From contig NZ_FOLC01000015.1 in assembly GCF_900112135.1 (NCBI RefSeq), positions 1 to 64,000 on the forward strand: a stretch of 64,000 bases of DNA, written 5' to 3'. The notes beneath the pieces were generated by a model that saw only the letters and a program-made list of their open reading frames with translations, did not search any database and was not told where the DNA came from. The stretch's first letter is position 1; each line of letters opens with the position of its first letter. The translations under genes and the position numbers were made by a program. Below, in pieces: positions 27,302 through 36,613 of this stretch. The DNA is from Collimonas sp. OK412 (lineage in GTDB: Bacteria; Pseudomonadota; Gammaproteobacteria; Burkholderiales; Burkholderiaceae_D).

Positions 27302-27366
27302 TGAGTTGTATAATGGATAACTTGGTTCAGGTCCACCACGCGGATACCCACCCTTAGACATTGCCA

Positions 27367-28824
27367 ATGTACTCATTATTACCCGCCTTGGTAGCCTCGG
27401 TTTTCCTGGGTTACGGCTTGTACGTACTTTGCACGCAGGGATTCACCCGCATCGGCATCAGCTTTTCCGCGCTGTGCATCATCTCCGCGTTCTGGCAGGG
27501 AACCTGGGCGGTGCTGTTCCAGGTCCATACGCCGGGCCTGGCGATGTTCCTGATCAAGTTCGGCTACCTGCTGATCCTGTTCCTGCCGACCAGCCTGTAC
27601 CACTTCCTGACCGAGGTCTCGGACCGCACCAAGGAACGCCACCTGGTTTACCTGTCTTACGGGATCGCCTCGGTCCTGGCGCTTTTCCTGGTTGGCGGCG
27701 ACCTGTTCATTTCCGGCTTCTACCAATATTTCTGGGGCTACTACCCCAAGGCAGGACTGCTCCACCCCATCCATGTACTGCAGACGGTAGTGGTGGTCAA
27801 CCGCGGCCTGTATATCACCTTCCTGCAGCAGAAAAATGCGCCGCCCAACAAACGCATCAGGCTGCGCCTGTGCATCGCCGGCATCCTCACTTATTTTTTT
27901 GCCGCGGTCGATTACCTGTGCAACTACGGCTTCGAGTTCTATCCGCCCGGCGTGCTGTTCATCGCCGTCAGCCTTGGCATCATCACGGTGGCGATCGTGA
28001 AGTACGGACTGTTCAACCCCATGGCGATTGCCGCCAGCGTGGCCCACGAAATGCGCACGCCGCTGCTCTCCATCCGCAACCAGGCGCAAGGCATCAACAA
28101 ATATATCCCGACGCTCCTGCACAGCTACGAGCTGGCGGTCGCCAACAACCTGTGCGAATCGTCGCTGCCGCCGTTCGCGATGACCTATCTCGCCACCATA
28201 GGGAAGACGCTGACGCACGAAGTGGACCGTACTAATGCGGTGCTGGACATGATGCTGGCGTCGATCAAGATGGACCAGATCGACAAGACCAATTTCAGCC
28301 AGCACGCCATAGGACACTGCCTGGCGGAAGCGGTCGACCGCTATACCTATGACCGCCAGGACCGGGAGCGCATCGTGGTCGCCAACGCCGAGGAATTCCG
28401 GTTTTACGGATCGGATACGCTGCTGATACTGGTGCTGTTCAACCTGCTGAAAAATGCGCTGTACGCCATCAAGATGGCCGGCAAGGGTGAAATCCGCATA
28501 TCGACGGCGCGCGGCCCGACTGTCAACCGCATGTATTTCAGCGACACCGGGACTGGCATAACGGGCGAGGCGCTGCCGAACATTTTCGACGGCTTCTTCA
28601 CCACCAAGCAAAGCGGCGGCACCGGGGTCGGCCTCACGTTCTGCCATCGGGTGATGGCGTCGTTCGGCGGACGCATACTGTGCGATTCCGTGGCCGGGCA
28701 ATATACGACATTTACCCTGGAATTCCCGATGGTGGAGGACCACCCGTCGGACGATCTGTTTGCGGCGCCGGCGCCGCGCCAGGCGGAGCAAGAGGCTGCT
28801 GCCTCTCCTCCGCATGGTCCCTAG
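27367..28824 (+). CDS. Membrane sensor histidine kinase, CqsS/LqsS-like
   Basis: The protein has 485 residues. About seven N-terminal helices (residues 1-220) contain no periplasmic domain, only short loops, as in lipophilic-signal receptors. The phosphoacceptor is in SVAHEMRTPLLSIRNQAQGI, followed by a long helical segment with DRTNAVLDMMLASIK. The ATPase domain has FNLLKNALYAIKMAGKGEI (N box), YFSDTGTGITGEAL (G1) and GGTGVGLTFCHRVMASFGG (G2). The spacing and wording resemble CqsS/LqsS kinases that sense alpha-hydroxyketones. There is no fused receiver, and no CqsA/LqsA synthase in the window. An ATG at 27367 is chosen; a TTG two codons earlier is possible. Confidence 0.75.
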   Translation: MYSLLPALVASVFLGYGLYVLCTQGFTRIGISFSALCIISAFWQGTWAVLFQVHTPGLAMFLIKFGYLLILFLPTSLYHFLTEVSDRTKERHLVYLSYGIASVLALFLVGGDLFISGFYQYFWGYYPKAGLLHPIHVLQTVVVVNRGLYITFLQQKNAPPNKRIRLRLCIAGILTYFFAAVDYLCNYGFEFYPPGVLFIAVSLGIITVAIVKYGLFNPMAIAASVAHEMRTPLLSIRNQAQGINKYIPTLLHSYELAVANNLCESSLPPFAMTYLATIGKTLTHEVDRTNAVLDMMLASIKMDQIDKTNFSQHAIGHCLAEAVDRYTYDRQDRERIVVANAEEFRFYGSDTLLILVLFNLLKNALYAIKMAGKGEIRISTARGPTVNRMYFSDTGTGITGEALPNIFDGFFTTKQSGGTGVGLTFCHRVMASFGGRILCDSVAGQYTTFTLEFPMVEDHPSDDLFAAPAPRQAEQEAAASPPHGP

Positions 28825-28857
28825 GTCAAGGACAGGCTGATACAGCCCGTTACACCG

Positions 28858-29355
28858 TTACTCTCCCATCTCGATTTCATATTGCCGGATCTTTTCAAGG
28901 ATGTGCTCCGGCAGCCGCGAAATCCTTTTCTCCTTGTTGGCGAAAACGATCTGCTGCTGGCCGGTCGCCACCAGCTTGCCCTCTACCAGGAACCGGAACG
29001 CCAGCGAAAACGAGCATTGCTTGATGGCGAAAGTATTGACTTCACACGCAATCTTCTGGAATGCGAATGTCTCGCAGACATACTGTTGCTGCGCCTCTTT
29101 CGTGATGAAGACGCCCAGCGACTGCAGCATGTCGGCGGAGATGCACTCGAAAAACCAGCGCTCGCGGCAAATCCCCTGCCACTCGAAATGCCGGGCGAAA
29201 TAAATGTTCCCGGTGGCGTTCGAATCTTTCAGGTAAACGTCGATCGAATGGTGGAAGGTCTTGGGTTGGCGCGGCCGCAGATAAGTGAGCGGGAAAGGAA
29301 TGGCTTCTATTTCGGTTTCTTGGACAACAGGACGCTGGGTCAAGATGGCAGACAT
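28858..29355 (-). CDS. Hotdog-fold acyl-thioesterase-like protein
   Basis: The protein has 165 residues, starting at 29355 behind GGGAG. SIDVYLKDSNATGNIYFARH followed by FEWQGICRERWFFECIS is the active-site helix region of 4-hydroxybenzoyl-CoA-type hotdog thioesterases (the usual D is in the YLKDSNATGN turn). Later strands are CSFSLAFRFLVEGKLVATGQ. It would hydrolyse an acyl-CoA or acyl-ACP thioester, as FadM-like or polyketide-release proteins do. It is convergent with the kinase gene and not in an obvious biosynthetic cluster. The fold is secure; the substrate is not. Confidence 0.75.
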   Translation of the reverse strand: MSAILTQRPVVQETEIEAIPFPLTYLRPRQPKTFHHSIDVYLKDSNATGNIYFARHFEWQGICRERWFFECISADMLQSLGVFITKEAQQQYVCETFAFQKIACEVNTFAIKQCSFSLAFRFLVEGKLVATGQQQIVFANKEKRISRLPEHILEKIRQYEIEMGE

Positions 29356-29547
29356 GATGGTAACTCCCATAAGCAAATGGAAAATGGCTGGTTTCAACAG
29401 CCGCTATTGCCTCCCCGCCCGGTCCGGGCACGAGGATGCAGCTTATAGTGTTAATCATGTGACGCCACTTACAAGGAACGACGCCATAAACAGCCGCGAG
29501 GCGGCAAACGGCGATATGTGGTAATTGCCGCCGCTTATTGGCGATGG

Positions 29548-30084
29548 TTATTTGATGCGCTGTTTTTCCAGCTTGCGCGCCAGCGTGCGCCGGTGCATTC
29601 CCAGGCGCCGCGCCGTTTCCGAAATATTGAAGCCGGTTTCCACCAGCACTTCATGGATGCGTTCCCATTCCAGCGTCTTGATCGAGGTCGAGCGGTTGCT
29701 CAGTTCAATCGCCGCGGCGCCGGCGACATGGCCGAAAGCCGCTTCGATATCATCGGTGTTGGAAGGCTTGGCCAGGTACTGGCAGGCGCCAAGCTTGATT
29801 GCTTCCACCGCCGTGTTGATGCTGGCGAAGCCGGTCAGCACCACGATCAGCATGGCCGGATCGTGCTTATGCAGCATCTGCACGCACGCCAGCCCGGAAG
29901 TGCTGTCGTTCAGCTTGAGGTCGACTACCGCATATCCGGGCGAATGCTGGCGCAGCAGCGCAGCGGCCTGGTCCAGGTTCGACGCCAGCAATACGGCATA
30001 GCCGCGGCGCTCGAACGAACGGCCCAGCGTGCGCGCGAAAGTGGCGTCATCTTCGATGATCAGCAGCAGGCGGTCAGTTGCCAT
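29548..30084 (-). CDS. regA: Response regulator, RegA/PrrA/ActR type
   Basis: The protein has 178 residues. The receiver domain has the acidic pair in LLIIEDDATFARTLGRSFER, the phospho-aspartate in YAVVDLKLNDSTSGL and the lysine in CQYLAKPSNTDD. The C-terminal Fis-type helix-turn-helix ends GFNISETARRLGMHRRTLAR / KLEKQRIK, the highly conserved RegA recognition helix. It lacks a sigma-54 AAA domain. The start overlaps the kinase stop by 11 bases. It should control redox-responsive genes, with the cyo operon itself an obvious candidate. The symbol is given by family resemblance. Confidence 0.85.
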   Translation of the reverse strand: MATDRLLLIIEDDATFARTLGRSFERRGYAVLLASNLDQAAALLRQHSPGYAVVDLKLNDSTSGLACVQMLHKHDPAMLIVVLTGFASINTAVEAIKLGACQYLAKPSNTDDIEAAFGHVAGAAAIELSNRSTSIKTLEWERIHEVLVETGFNISETARRLGMHRRTLARKLEKQRIK

Positions 30085-31423
30085 GTCCGGCATCCCTTTC
30101 AAGGCTGATCGACGCCAGCGGCAGCGTGAGCTGGACCAGCGCCCCACCCTGCTCGCGGTTGCGCGCGGTTACCGTGCCGCCCAGCTTGCGGGCGACGTTA
30201 ACCACGAAAAACAGGCCCAGGCCGCTGCCTGGCCGCCCCTTGCTCGACTGGTAAGGCTTGCCCAGGTGCGCCAGCATCGCCGGCGCAAAACCAGGGCCGC
30301 TATCGGTCACCACCAGGGTCAGCGCATCGTCTTCCCGCGTCGCTTCCAGGCTGACCCACTGCGGCGATGCTTCGAGCGCGTTGTCGAGCACATTGCAGAT
30401 CATCTGCTTCAGCGCCGAGTCGAAGGCGACCGGCATATCCTGCTCGATCCGGTTTTCGTAGGCAAACGAGACAATCGGCCGGGTCGCGCACCATTCCTTG
30501 GCCAGATCGTTGAGGAAAGTGCTGATGGTGGTTTTCACCGACGACTCGCCGCGCGCCTCGCCGGCCGACAGCAGGATGCCGCTGACGATGCTCTTGCAGC
30601 GCTGCAGCTGGGCTTGCATCTCGCCGATTTCTTCCAGCAGTTCGCTGTTCGTGCTGAACTCCGGCATGCGCCGCCAGTCGCCCAGGATCACCGACAAGGT
30701 GGCCAGCGGCGTGCCGAGCTCATGCGCGGCGCCGGACGCCAGCAGCCCCATGCGCACGATGTGGTCTTCCTCCGCCGCGCGCTGGCGCAAATCGGCCAGC
30801 TGGGCGTCGCCGGCGCGCAGGTTGCGGCCGATGCGGGTAACGAAGAACACCAGCAGGGCCGCATTCAGCACAAAACAGATCAGCAAGCCTTCCACATACA
30901 GGCTGGACAAGCCGCTGCCATGGTCCGGCGGCAGCGCCAGAGGCTCGCAAAACAGCGACAGGCCGGCCAGGCAGACGCTGGTGACGGCGACGATGGTCCA
31001 GGTCGACCAGGTTTCCAGCAGCACGGCGCTGAGGATCACCTGCAGCAGGAACAGGAAGGCGAAAGGATTGTTGATGCCGCCGCTGAGGTACAGCTGGGCA
31101 GTCAGGATGCCGACGTCGACCAGCAGCGCCAGGAACAGCTCGCCGTTGCTCGCCACGCGCCGCTCGTGCCAGCGCAGGTGGCTGGCGATGTTGAACGCTA
31201 CCAGGCAGGCCAGCACCTTCAGCATGTGCGGCAGCGGCAACTGGATGCCGAAGCCGACGATGACGATGGCGATGGTGGTGATCTGGCCGACCACGGCGAT
31301 CCAGCGCAGCTGGATCAATTGCAGCATGTTCTTGTGGCCGGCGGCGTTTTCGACGCCGGCCGCCAGCGTCCAGCGCCGCTTCAAATCTTCTGTATTTGCA
31401 AGAATATCAATTTTACTTGCCAT
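30074..31423 (-). CDS. regB: Redox sensor histidine kinase, RegB/PrrB type
   Basis: The protein has 449 residues. About six membrane helices precede the kinase core. The ubiquinone-binding motif SGGINNPFAFLFLL (GGxxNPF) lies in a short loop. The phospho-histidine is in GAAHELGTPLATLSVILGDW, the exact RegB H-box style. A conserved redox-type cysteine is in QLQRCKSIVSGILL. The ATPase motifs are NVLDNALEASPQWVSLE and VTDSGPGFAPAM. It senses quinone or redox state and phosphorylates RegA. The start at 31423 overlaps the SURF1 stop by 11 bases. Position downstream of a quinol oxidase fits its job. Confidence 0.88.
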   Translation of the reverse strand: MASKIDILANTEDLKRRWTLAAGVENAAGHKNMLQLIQLRWIAVVGQITTIAIVIVGFGIQLPLPHMLKVLACLVAFNIASHLRWHERRVASNGELFLALLVDVGILTAQLYLSGGINNPFAFLFLLQVILSAVLLETWSTWTIVAVTSVCLAGLSLFCEPLALPPDHGSGLSSLYVEGLLICFVLNAALLVFFVTRIGRNLRAGDAQLADLRQRAAEEDHIVRMGLLASGAAHELGTPLATLSVILGDWRRMPEFSTNSELLEEIGEMQAQLQRCKSIVSGILLSAGEARGESSVKTTISTFLNDLAKEWCATRPIVSFAYENRIEQDMPVAFDSALKQMICNVLDNALEASPQWVSLEATREDDALTLVVTDSGPGFAPAMLAHLGKPYQSSKGRPGSGLGLFFVVNVARKLGGTVTARNREQGGALVQLTLPLASISLERDAGHGN

Positions 31424-32261
31424 CTTCACTTTCACGGTCGATACCATCCGCATTGGCGCCGGCGCCCGGCCGATAACGCCGGCGCAGGTTCCTTTCCTCG
31501 CGCCCTACCCAGAAACAGGCGCCCGCCACCATCAAGGCAAGAGCATACCAAGTGAGAGCATAAACCAGATGGTTATTGTGAAAGGCAATCACCGTCAAGC
31601 CGCCGACCGGGCGGTTGCCGCCGGTGTCCCTGCCGGCTGTCGCCGCGTCCGCATCGATGAAATAAGGCGCCGCCGGCGACAGGTTGCGCGCCGCCGCTAT
31701 CGCTTGCACGTCGCGCGAAAACCAGCGGTCGCCGGCCGGATCGTTGTGCCGCAGAAAACCGCCGCCCGGCTCGCTCATGCGCAGCAGTCCGCTTACCTCG
31801 GCCGGACCGACATCGGGGTCGTCCTGCTCGGCGCCGGCCTTGGCCGGCACAAAACCGCGGTTGACCAGCACCACGCTGCCGTCCGCGCTGCGCAGCGGCG
31901 TCAGCAGCCAGAATCCGCCGCCGAGTTCGGTCAAAGCCTGGACCCTGGCTGTCAGTGCGTAGAGGAATGTGCCGCTGAGACGCACGCGCCGGTATTCATC
32001 GGCGTCGGCATTGACTTGCGGCCAGCGTTCAGGGCCGGGAGCGGCCACGGCGGGCGCGTGCACCCGCTGTTCAACCCGTTCGATCAGGGCCAGCTTCCAT
32101 TGCAGCCGCTTGAGCTGCCAGGTGCCCAGCGCGGCGAAACCGGCAAACACCAGCCCGGCGCAGATGGCCAGCGCCAGCAGCACGGTTGTGGAGCGCGGCC
32201 TTGGCGCAGCCGGGGCCGCATCCTGACTGTCCGTCACCATGCCGCGCGGCGCCTGTTTCAT
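31413..32261 (-). CDS. SURF1-family oxidase assembly protein
   Basis: The protein has 282 residues. It has a basic start, an N-terminal helix (VLLALAICAGLVFAGFAALG) ending in GTWQLKRLQWKLALIERVEQ, the SURF1 hallmark. The periplasmic domain carries VRLSGTFLYALTARVQALTE and VLVNRGFVPA. The C-terminal helix is preceded by NHLVYALTWYALALMVAGAC. It helps assemble haem-copper oxidases; here it follows cyoD with a four-base overlap, so it is dedicated to the bo3 oxidase in the same operon. The loop between about 140 and 210 is variable in the family. Confidence 0.88.
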   Translation of the reverse strand: MKQAPRGMVTDSQDAAPAAPRPRSTTVLLALAICAGLVFAGFAALGTWQLKRLQWKLALIERVEQRVHAPAVAAPGPERWPQVNADADEYRRVRLSGTFLYALTARVQALTELGGGFWLLTPLRSADGSVVLVNRGFVPAKAGAEQDDPDVGPAEVSGLLRMSEPGGGFLRHNDPAGDRWFSRDVQAIAAARNLSPAAPYFIDADAATAGRDTGGNRPVGGLTVIAFHNNHLVYALTWYALALMVAGACFWVGREERNLRRRYRPGAGANADGIDRESEDGK

Positions 32262-32743
32262 TGCATGTGTTGCATATGCTGCATGTCGTGCGTTTTTGGC
32301 ATCCCAGGCATCTCGGGCATCGCCTGCATCGATTCCGGCACCACTTCCGTGGTGTCAGGCATCATGCCCGGCATCATGTTGTGGTTCAGGTGGTACATCA
32401 CCCACAGAGAACCGCTCAGCATGATGAACACCAGCATGATCGTGAAGATCAGCGCCAGCATCGACCAGCCGCCTTCGGATTTGGTGTTCATGTGCAGGAA
32501 ATACACCATGTGCACCACGATCTGCACCGCGGCGAAACCGAGCAGCACCAATCCGGTGGTGCTGGATTTGTCGAAGACCTTGCCCATCACCAGCCAGAAC
32601 GGGATCGCCGTCAGGATCACCGCCAGCACGAAGCCGGTGGTGTAGCTCTTCAGGCTGCCGTGGTCGGCATGGGTGTGGCCGTGGTGATCGTCGTGGCCAT
32701 GGGCGACGACGCGCGCCGGGTGCTGTTGATGTCCGCCGCTCAT
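32258..32743 (-). CDS. cyoD: Cytochrome bo3 ubiquinol oxidase subunit IV, with metal-type tails
   Basis: The protein has 161 residues, against about 110 usual for CyoD. The core has three helices (SYTTGFVLAVILTAIPFWLV, IVVHMVYFLHMNTKSEGGWS, VFIMLSGSLWVMYHLNHN). Two additions stand out. The N-terminus is His-rich (HGHDDHHGHTHADHG). The C-terminal 40 residues hold about 11 methionines and 3 histidines (MMPGMMPDTTE, then MPEMPGMPKTHDMQHMQHMQ). Such Met/His strings are known copper ligands in other proteins, so copper handling during oxidase assembly is a reasonable guess. The start overlaps cyoC by four bases with GGGAG upstream. Confidence 0.85.
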   Translation of the reverse strand: MSGGHQQHPARVVAHGHDDHHGHTHADHGSLKSYTTGFVLAVILTAIPFWLVMGKVFDKSSTTGLVLLGFAAVQIVVHMVYFLHMNTKSEGGWSMLALIFTIMLVFIMLSGSLWVMYHLNHNMMPGMMPDTTEVVPESMQAMPEMPGMPKTHDMQHMQHMQ

Positions 32744-33369
32744 GGCAAAACTCCCATCAGATAGACAAAGGTGAAGACGCCGATCCAGACCACGTCCAGG
32801 AAGTGCCAGAACATCGACAGGCACATCAGGCGCCGGCCGTTTTCAGCGGTCAGCCCGTGGCGCTTGACCTGGAACATCAGCGTGACCAGCCAGACGATGC
32901 CGAAGCTGACGTGCAGGCCGTGGGTCGACACCAGGGCGAAGAAGGAAGTCAGGAAGCCGCTGCGTTGCGGTCCGTAGCCTTCGTGGATCAGGTGCGCGAA
33001 TTCATACAGTTCGAAGCCGATGAAGCAGGCGCCGAGGATGCCGGTGACGGCCAGCCAGGCCAGCGTTGCGCCCTGGCGCTTGCGCTGCATCTCCAGCATG
33101 GCGAAACCGTAGGTGATCGACGACAGCAGCAGCAGCGACGTGTTGACCGCCACCAGCGGCAGGTCGAACAGTTCGGCGCCGGTGGGGCCGCCTGCATAGT
33201 TGCGGCCCAATACGGCGTAGGTCGCGAACAGGCAGGCGAAGATCAGGCAATCGCTCATCAGGTACAGCCAGAAACCGAGCAGCGTGCCGTTCTCCGGGTG
33301 ATGTTCGCGGGTGTAGAAGCGCGCGCTTGGATCAGCCGCGCCGGCGGGGTTCATAGTGATATCAGACAT
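32740..33369 (-). CDS. cyoC: Cytochrome bo3 ubiquinol oxidase subunit III
   Basis: The protein has 209 residues, a typical length, with five membrane helices. It has [20 protein letters not shown] at helix 1 and [17 protein letters not shown]-type sequence (seen as [17 protein letters not shown]) with the subunit [26 protein letters not shown] is at the end. It stabilises the catalytic subunit. It overlaps the cyoB stop by eight bases and is followed by cyoD with a four-base overlap. Confidence 0.93.
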   Translation of the reverse strand: MSDITMNPAGAADPSARFYTREHHPENGTLLGFWLYLMSDCLIFACLFATYAVLGRNYAGGPTGAELFDLPLVAVNTSLLLLSSITYGFAMLEMQRKRQGATLAWLAVTGILGACFIGFELYEFAHLIHEGYGPQRSGFLTSFFALVSTHGLHVSFGIVWLVTLMFQVKRHGLTAENGRRLMCLSMFWHFLDVVWIGVFTFVYLMGVLP

Positions 33370-35365
33370 GGCTAGCCAGCAATCGTGTGCGTTCGCCCTC
33401 GGTACGGACGACCTGGTCCGCCGAGATATGGAAATCGCGGTTGTAGTTGAAGGTGTGGATGATGATCGCAGCCATCATCGCTGCGAAGCCGAGGCCGGCC
33501 ACCAGCCACATGTGCCAGATCAGGGCAAAGCCGACGGCTGCGCTGAGCGCGGCGATGATGAAACCGGCTGCCGTGTTCTTCGGCATGTGGATAGCGACAA
33601 AATCCTTCAGCGGACGGCTATAGCCGTTGGCCTTCATGTCGGTCCAGGCGTCGTTGTCATGCACCACCGGCGTGAAGGCAAAGTTGTAGTCAGGCGGCGG
33701 CGACGAAGTCGACCACTCCAGCGTGCGCGCGCCCCATGGATCGCCGGTGGTGTCGCGCAGCGATTCGCGGCGGCGGAAGCTGACGATCAGCTGCACGATG
33801 AAGGAAGCGATACCGAGTGCGATCAGCACGGCGCCGAAAGCGGCGATCTGGAACCAGATCTGCAGCGACGGATCTTCGAAGTGGCCCAGGCGGCGCGTCA
33901 CGCCCATCAGGCCCAGCACGTAAAGCGGCATGAAGGCGACGTAGAAACCGATGGTCCAGAACCAGAAGCAGCACTTGCCCCAGAAATCGTCGAGCTTGTA
34001 GCCGAAGGCTTTCGGGAACCAATAGTTAATGCCGGCAAACATGCCGAACAGGACGCCGCCGATGATCACGTTATGGAAGTGGGCGATCAGGAACAGGCTG
34101 TTGTGCAGCACGAAGTCAGCCGGCGGCACCGCCAGCAGCACGCCGGTCATGCCGCCGATGACGAAGGTGATCATGAAGCCGATGGTCCACAGCATGGGCA
34201 GCTCGAAACGGATGCGGCCGCGGTACATGGTGAACAGCCAGTTGAAAATCTTGGCGCCGGTCGGGATCGAGATGATCATCGTCGTGATCCCGAAGAAGGA
34301 GTTGACGCTCGCCCCCGAGCCCATGGTGAAGAAGTGATGCAGCCACACCAGGTAGGACAGGATGGTGATCACCACGGTGGCGTAAACCATCGAGGTGTAG
34401 CCGAACAGGCGCTTGCTGCTGAACGTCGAAACCACTTCAGAGAAGATGCCGAACGCCGGCAGGATCAGGATGTAGACCTCAGGGTGGCCCCAGATCCAGA
34501 TCAGGTTGACGTACATCATGGCGTTGCCGCCCATGTCGTTGGTGAAGAAGTTGGTGCCGAAGATGCGGTCCAGCGACAGCATGCCGAGCACCGCGGTCAG
34601 CACCGGGAAGGCGGCGACGATCAGGACGTTGGTGCACAAGGCGGTCCAGGTAAACACCGGCATCTTCATCATGTTCATGCCTGGCGCGCGCATCTTGACG
34701 ATGGTCGCGATCAGGTTGATGCCGGACAGCAGCGTCCCTACCCCGGCAATCTGCAATGCCCATATGTAGTAATCGACCCCCACATCCGGACTGGCAAGAA
34801 TGCCCGACAGCGGCGGATAAGCCAGCCAGCCGGTACGGGCGAACTCGCCGACGAACAGCGAAGCCATCACCAGCATGCCGCCGAAGGTCGTCATCCAGAA
34901 GCTGAAATTGTTCAGGAAAGGAAATGCCACGTCGCGCGCGCCGATCTGCAGCGGCACCACGTAGTTCATCAGGCCTGTCACCAGCGGCATGGCGACGAAG
35001 AAGATCATGATGACGCCGTGCGCGGTGAAGATCTGGTCGTAGTGGTGCGGCGGCAGGAAACCGGCGGAATCGCCGAAGGCAAACGCCTGCTGGGCGCGCA
35101 TCATCAGGGCGTCGGCAAAGCCGCGCAGCAGCATCACCAGGCCCAGCACCACGTACATGATGCCGATCTTCTTGTGGTCGATGCTGGTGAACCAGTCGCG
35201 CCACAGGGTGCCCCATACCTTGTAATAGGTCAGCGCGCCAAGCACGGCCGCGCCGCCGATGGCGACCATGATGAAGGTCGCGATAAGAATCGGTTCGTGA
35301 TAGGGAATCGCTTCCCAGGTGAGACGGCCGAAGATCAGCTTGGTCAGATCAATATGGTCTAGCAT
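33362..35365 (-). CDS. cyoB: Cytochrome bo3 ubiquinol oxidase subunit I (catalytic)
   Basis: The protein has 667 residues, close to E. coli CyoB (663). The binuclear centre is in [20 protein letters not shown] (CuB histidine and cross-linked tyrosine), with the CuB pair in [15 protein letters not shown]. Haem ligands lie in [14 protein letters not shown] and [14 protein letters not shown]. The N-terminus [15 protein letters not shown] and the extra C-terminal helices are specific to the quinol oxidases. It starts at 35365 behind GGAAAG. It reduces O2 to water with quinol electrons and pumps protons. Confidence 0.95.
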   Translation of the reverse strand: MLDHIDLTKLIFGRLTWEAIPYHEPILIATFIMVAIGGAAVLGALTYYKVWGTLWRDWFTSIDHKKIGIMYVVLGLVMLLRGFADALMMRAQQAFAFGDSAGFLPPHHYDQIFTAHGVIMIFFVAMPLVTGLMNYVVPLQIGARDVAFPFLNNFSFWMTTFGGMLVMASLFVGEFARTGWLAYPPLSGILASPDVGVDYYIWALQIAGVGTLLSGINLIATIVKMRAPGMNMMKMPVFTWTALCTNVLIVAAFPVLTAVLGMLSLDRIFGTNFFTNDMGGNAMMYVNLIWIWGHPEVYILILPAFGIFSEVVSTFSSKRLFGYTSMVYATVVITILSYLVWLHHFFTMGSGASVNSFFGITTMIISIPTGAKIFNWLFTMYRGRIRFELPMLWTIGFMITFVIGGMTGVLLAVPPADFVLHNSLFLIAHFHNVIIGGVLFGMFAGINYWFPKAFGYKLDDFWGKCCFWFWTIGFYVAFMPLYVLGLMGVTRRLGHFEDPSLQIWFQIAAFGAVLIALGIASFIVQLIVSFRRRESLRDTTGDPWGARTLEWSTSSPPPDYNFAFTPVVHDNDAWTDMKANGYSRPLKDFVAIHMPKNTAAGFIIAALSAAVGFALIWHMWLVAGLGFAAMMAAIIIHTFNYNRDFHISADQVVRTEGERTRLLASHV

Positions 35366-35464
35366 CGTTACTTTCCGGTAAAAAAGGGAAACACGGCGCC
35401 TACCGTGCATGTTGCGGCGCCGCCGCTGGCAGAACAGAACACTGCCGGCTCTTGCTGCAAACGG

Positions 35465-36406
35465 TTATTCATGGTCTTTGGCCTGGTGCCCAGCCATGCT
35501 GTGGCCGCCGTCGGCCGCCATCATCTGGTCCATGCACATCTGGCCCGGCTCGATGCAGCGGTTGAGGATGGCGTGGTACAGGCTTGGATCGACAGCACCG
35601 TAGTAACGCACCGGTTCCTTCTCGCTCGGTTTTTCAAGCTGCAGGTAGTCGGCCCGATCCAGCTTGCCGCTGGCGGCCTTGGTGGTTTTTACCCAGTTGT
35701 CGAAATTTTCCGCGGTCATGCCGTGGAACTTGAACTTCATGTCGGAGAATCCGGCGCCGCTGTAGTTGGCCGAAAAGCCGTCGTATTCGCCCGGCCGGTT
35801 GATCACCGCATTGAGGGATGTCTGCATGCCGGGCATGGCGTAGATCTGGCCGGCCAGTGCTGGAATGAAGAAGGAATTCATGATGGCCGACGAAGTTATC
35901 TTGAAGCGGATCGGCATGTCGACCGGCGCCGCCAGTTCGTTGACGGTGGCGATGCCTTGTTCCGGGTAGATGAACAGCCATTTCCAGTCCAGCGCCACCA
36001 CTTCTACCGTCAGTGTCTTGGTATCCGCGGGGATCGGGCGGTTCGCATCGAGGCGCGACAGCGGCCGGTAAGGATCCAGGGTGTGGGTGCTGATCCAGGT
36101 CAGCAGGCCGAGCGCGATGATGATGAGCAGCGGCGCGCCCCAGATCACCAGCTCCAGCTGGGTCGAGTGATCCCAGTCGGGTTCGTAGCGTGCGGCGGTA
36201 TTGTTCTTGCGGTAGCGCCAGGCAAACCATATGGTCAGCGCAATCACCGGGACGATGATCAAGAGCATCAGGATCGTGGAAACCACGATGAGGCGGCCCT
36301 GCTGGGAAGCGATGTCGCCTGACGGATTCATCACCACCGTATTGCAGCCAGCCAGCAAAATGAGGGGAAGGAGGAGCAATCCGCGCCGGGATAAGAGGGA
36401 AACCAT
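35465..36406 (-). CDS. cyoA: Cytochrome bo3 ubiquinol oxidase subunit II, lipoprotein
   Basis: The protein has 313 residues. The lipobox is LILLAGCNTVVMNPSGDIAS. Two membrane helices precede the periplasmic cupredoxin domain (VVALDWKWLFIYPEQGIATV). The CuA ligands of cytochrome c oxidases are absent; the site reads YSGAGFSDMKFKFHGM, as in quinol oxidases. The C-terminal 30 residues are unusually rich in Cys/Met/His (RCIEPGQMCMDQMM, then HSMAGHQAKDHE). It is the first gene of the cyo operon, with its promoter in the 207-base gap shared with a divergent MFS gene. Confidence 0.94.
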   Translation of the reverse strand: MVSLLSRRGLLLLPLILLAGCNTVVMNPSGDIASQQGRLIVVSTILMLLIIVPVIALTIWFAWRYRKNNTAARYEPDWDHSTQLELVIWGAPLLIIIALGLLTWISTHTLDPYRPLSRLDANRPIPADTKTLTVEVVALDWKWLFIYPEQGIATVNELAAPVDMPIRFKITSSAIMNSFFIPALAGQIYAMPGMQTSLNAVINRPGEYDGFSANYSGAGFSDMKFKFHGMTAENFDNWVKTTKAASGKLDRADYLQLEKPSEKEPVRYYGAVDPSLYHAILNRCIEPGQMCMDQMMAADGGHSMAGHQAKDHE

Positions 36407-36613
36407 AGAGTAAAAGTACCGTCGAAGCTATCAGATTGTGATAATGTACACTGACTGGTATGCGTTGGCGATTGGACGTTTTGTCCTACCCTTACCAGTG
36501 TGTTGTTTCGTAAATAATGAGGCTTCAGGTTTGCGAAGCGGCACACTCAGGAAGGGTTCGGCACGGCCGGTTGGCATGGCCAGTATTGACAGAAACCCAC
36601 TAGAGACAAAATT

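Larger units (their letters stand above)
26987..27366. other. Intergenic region with long inverted repeat
   Basis: About 380 bases with no supported gene. Short open frames here lack ribosome sites and family resemblance. The segment holds a long imperfect hairpin (27075-27146), a shorter one (27273-27301) and presumably the promoter of the histidine kinase gene. Confidence 0.5.

Noticed and set aside
27379-28815. Open frame of 478 codons opposite the histidine kinase gene
   Set aside because: It is a shadow of a gene with all kinase motifs; Arg/Gln/His-rich nonsense.
33356-35362. Open frame of 668 codons on the plus strand opposite cyoB
   Set aside because: It is an antisense shadow of a GC-rich conserved gene; the translation is low-complexity His/Asp/Gly/Arg with no domain.
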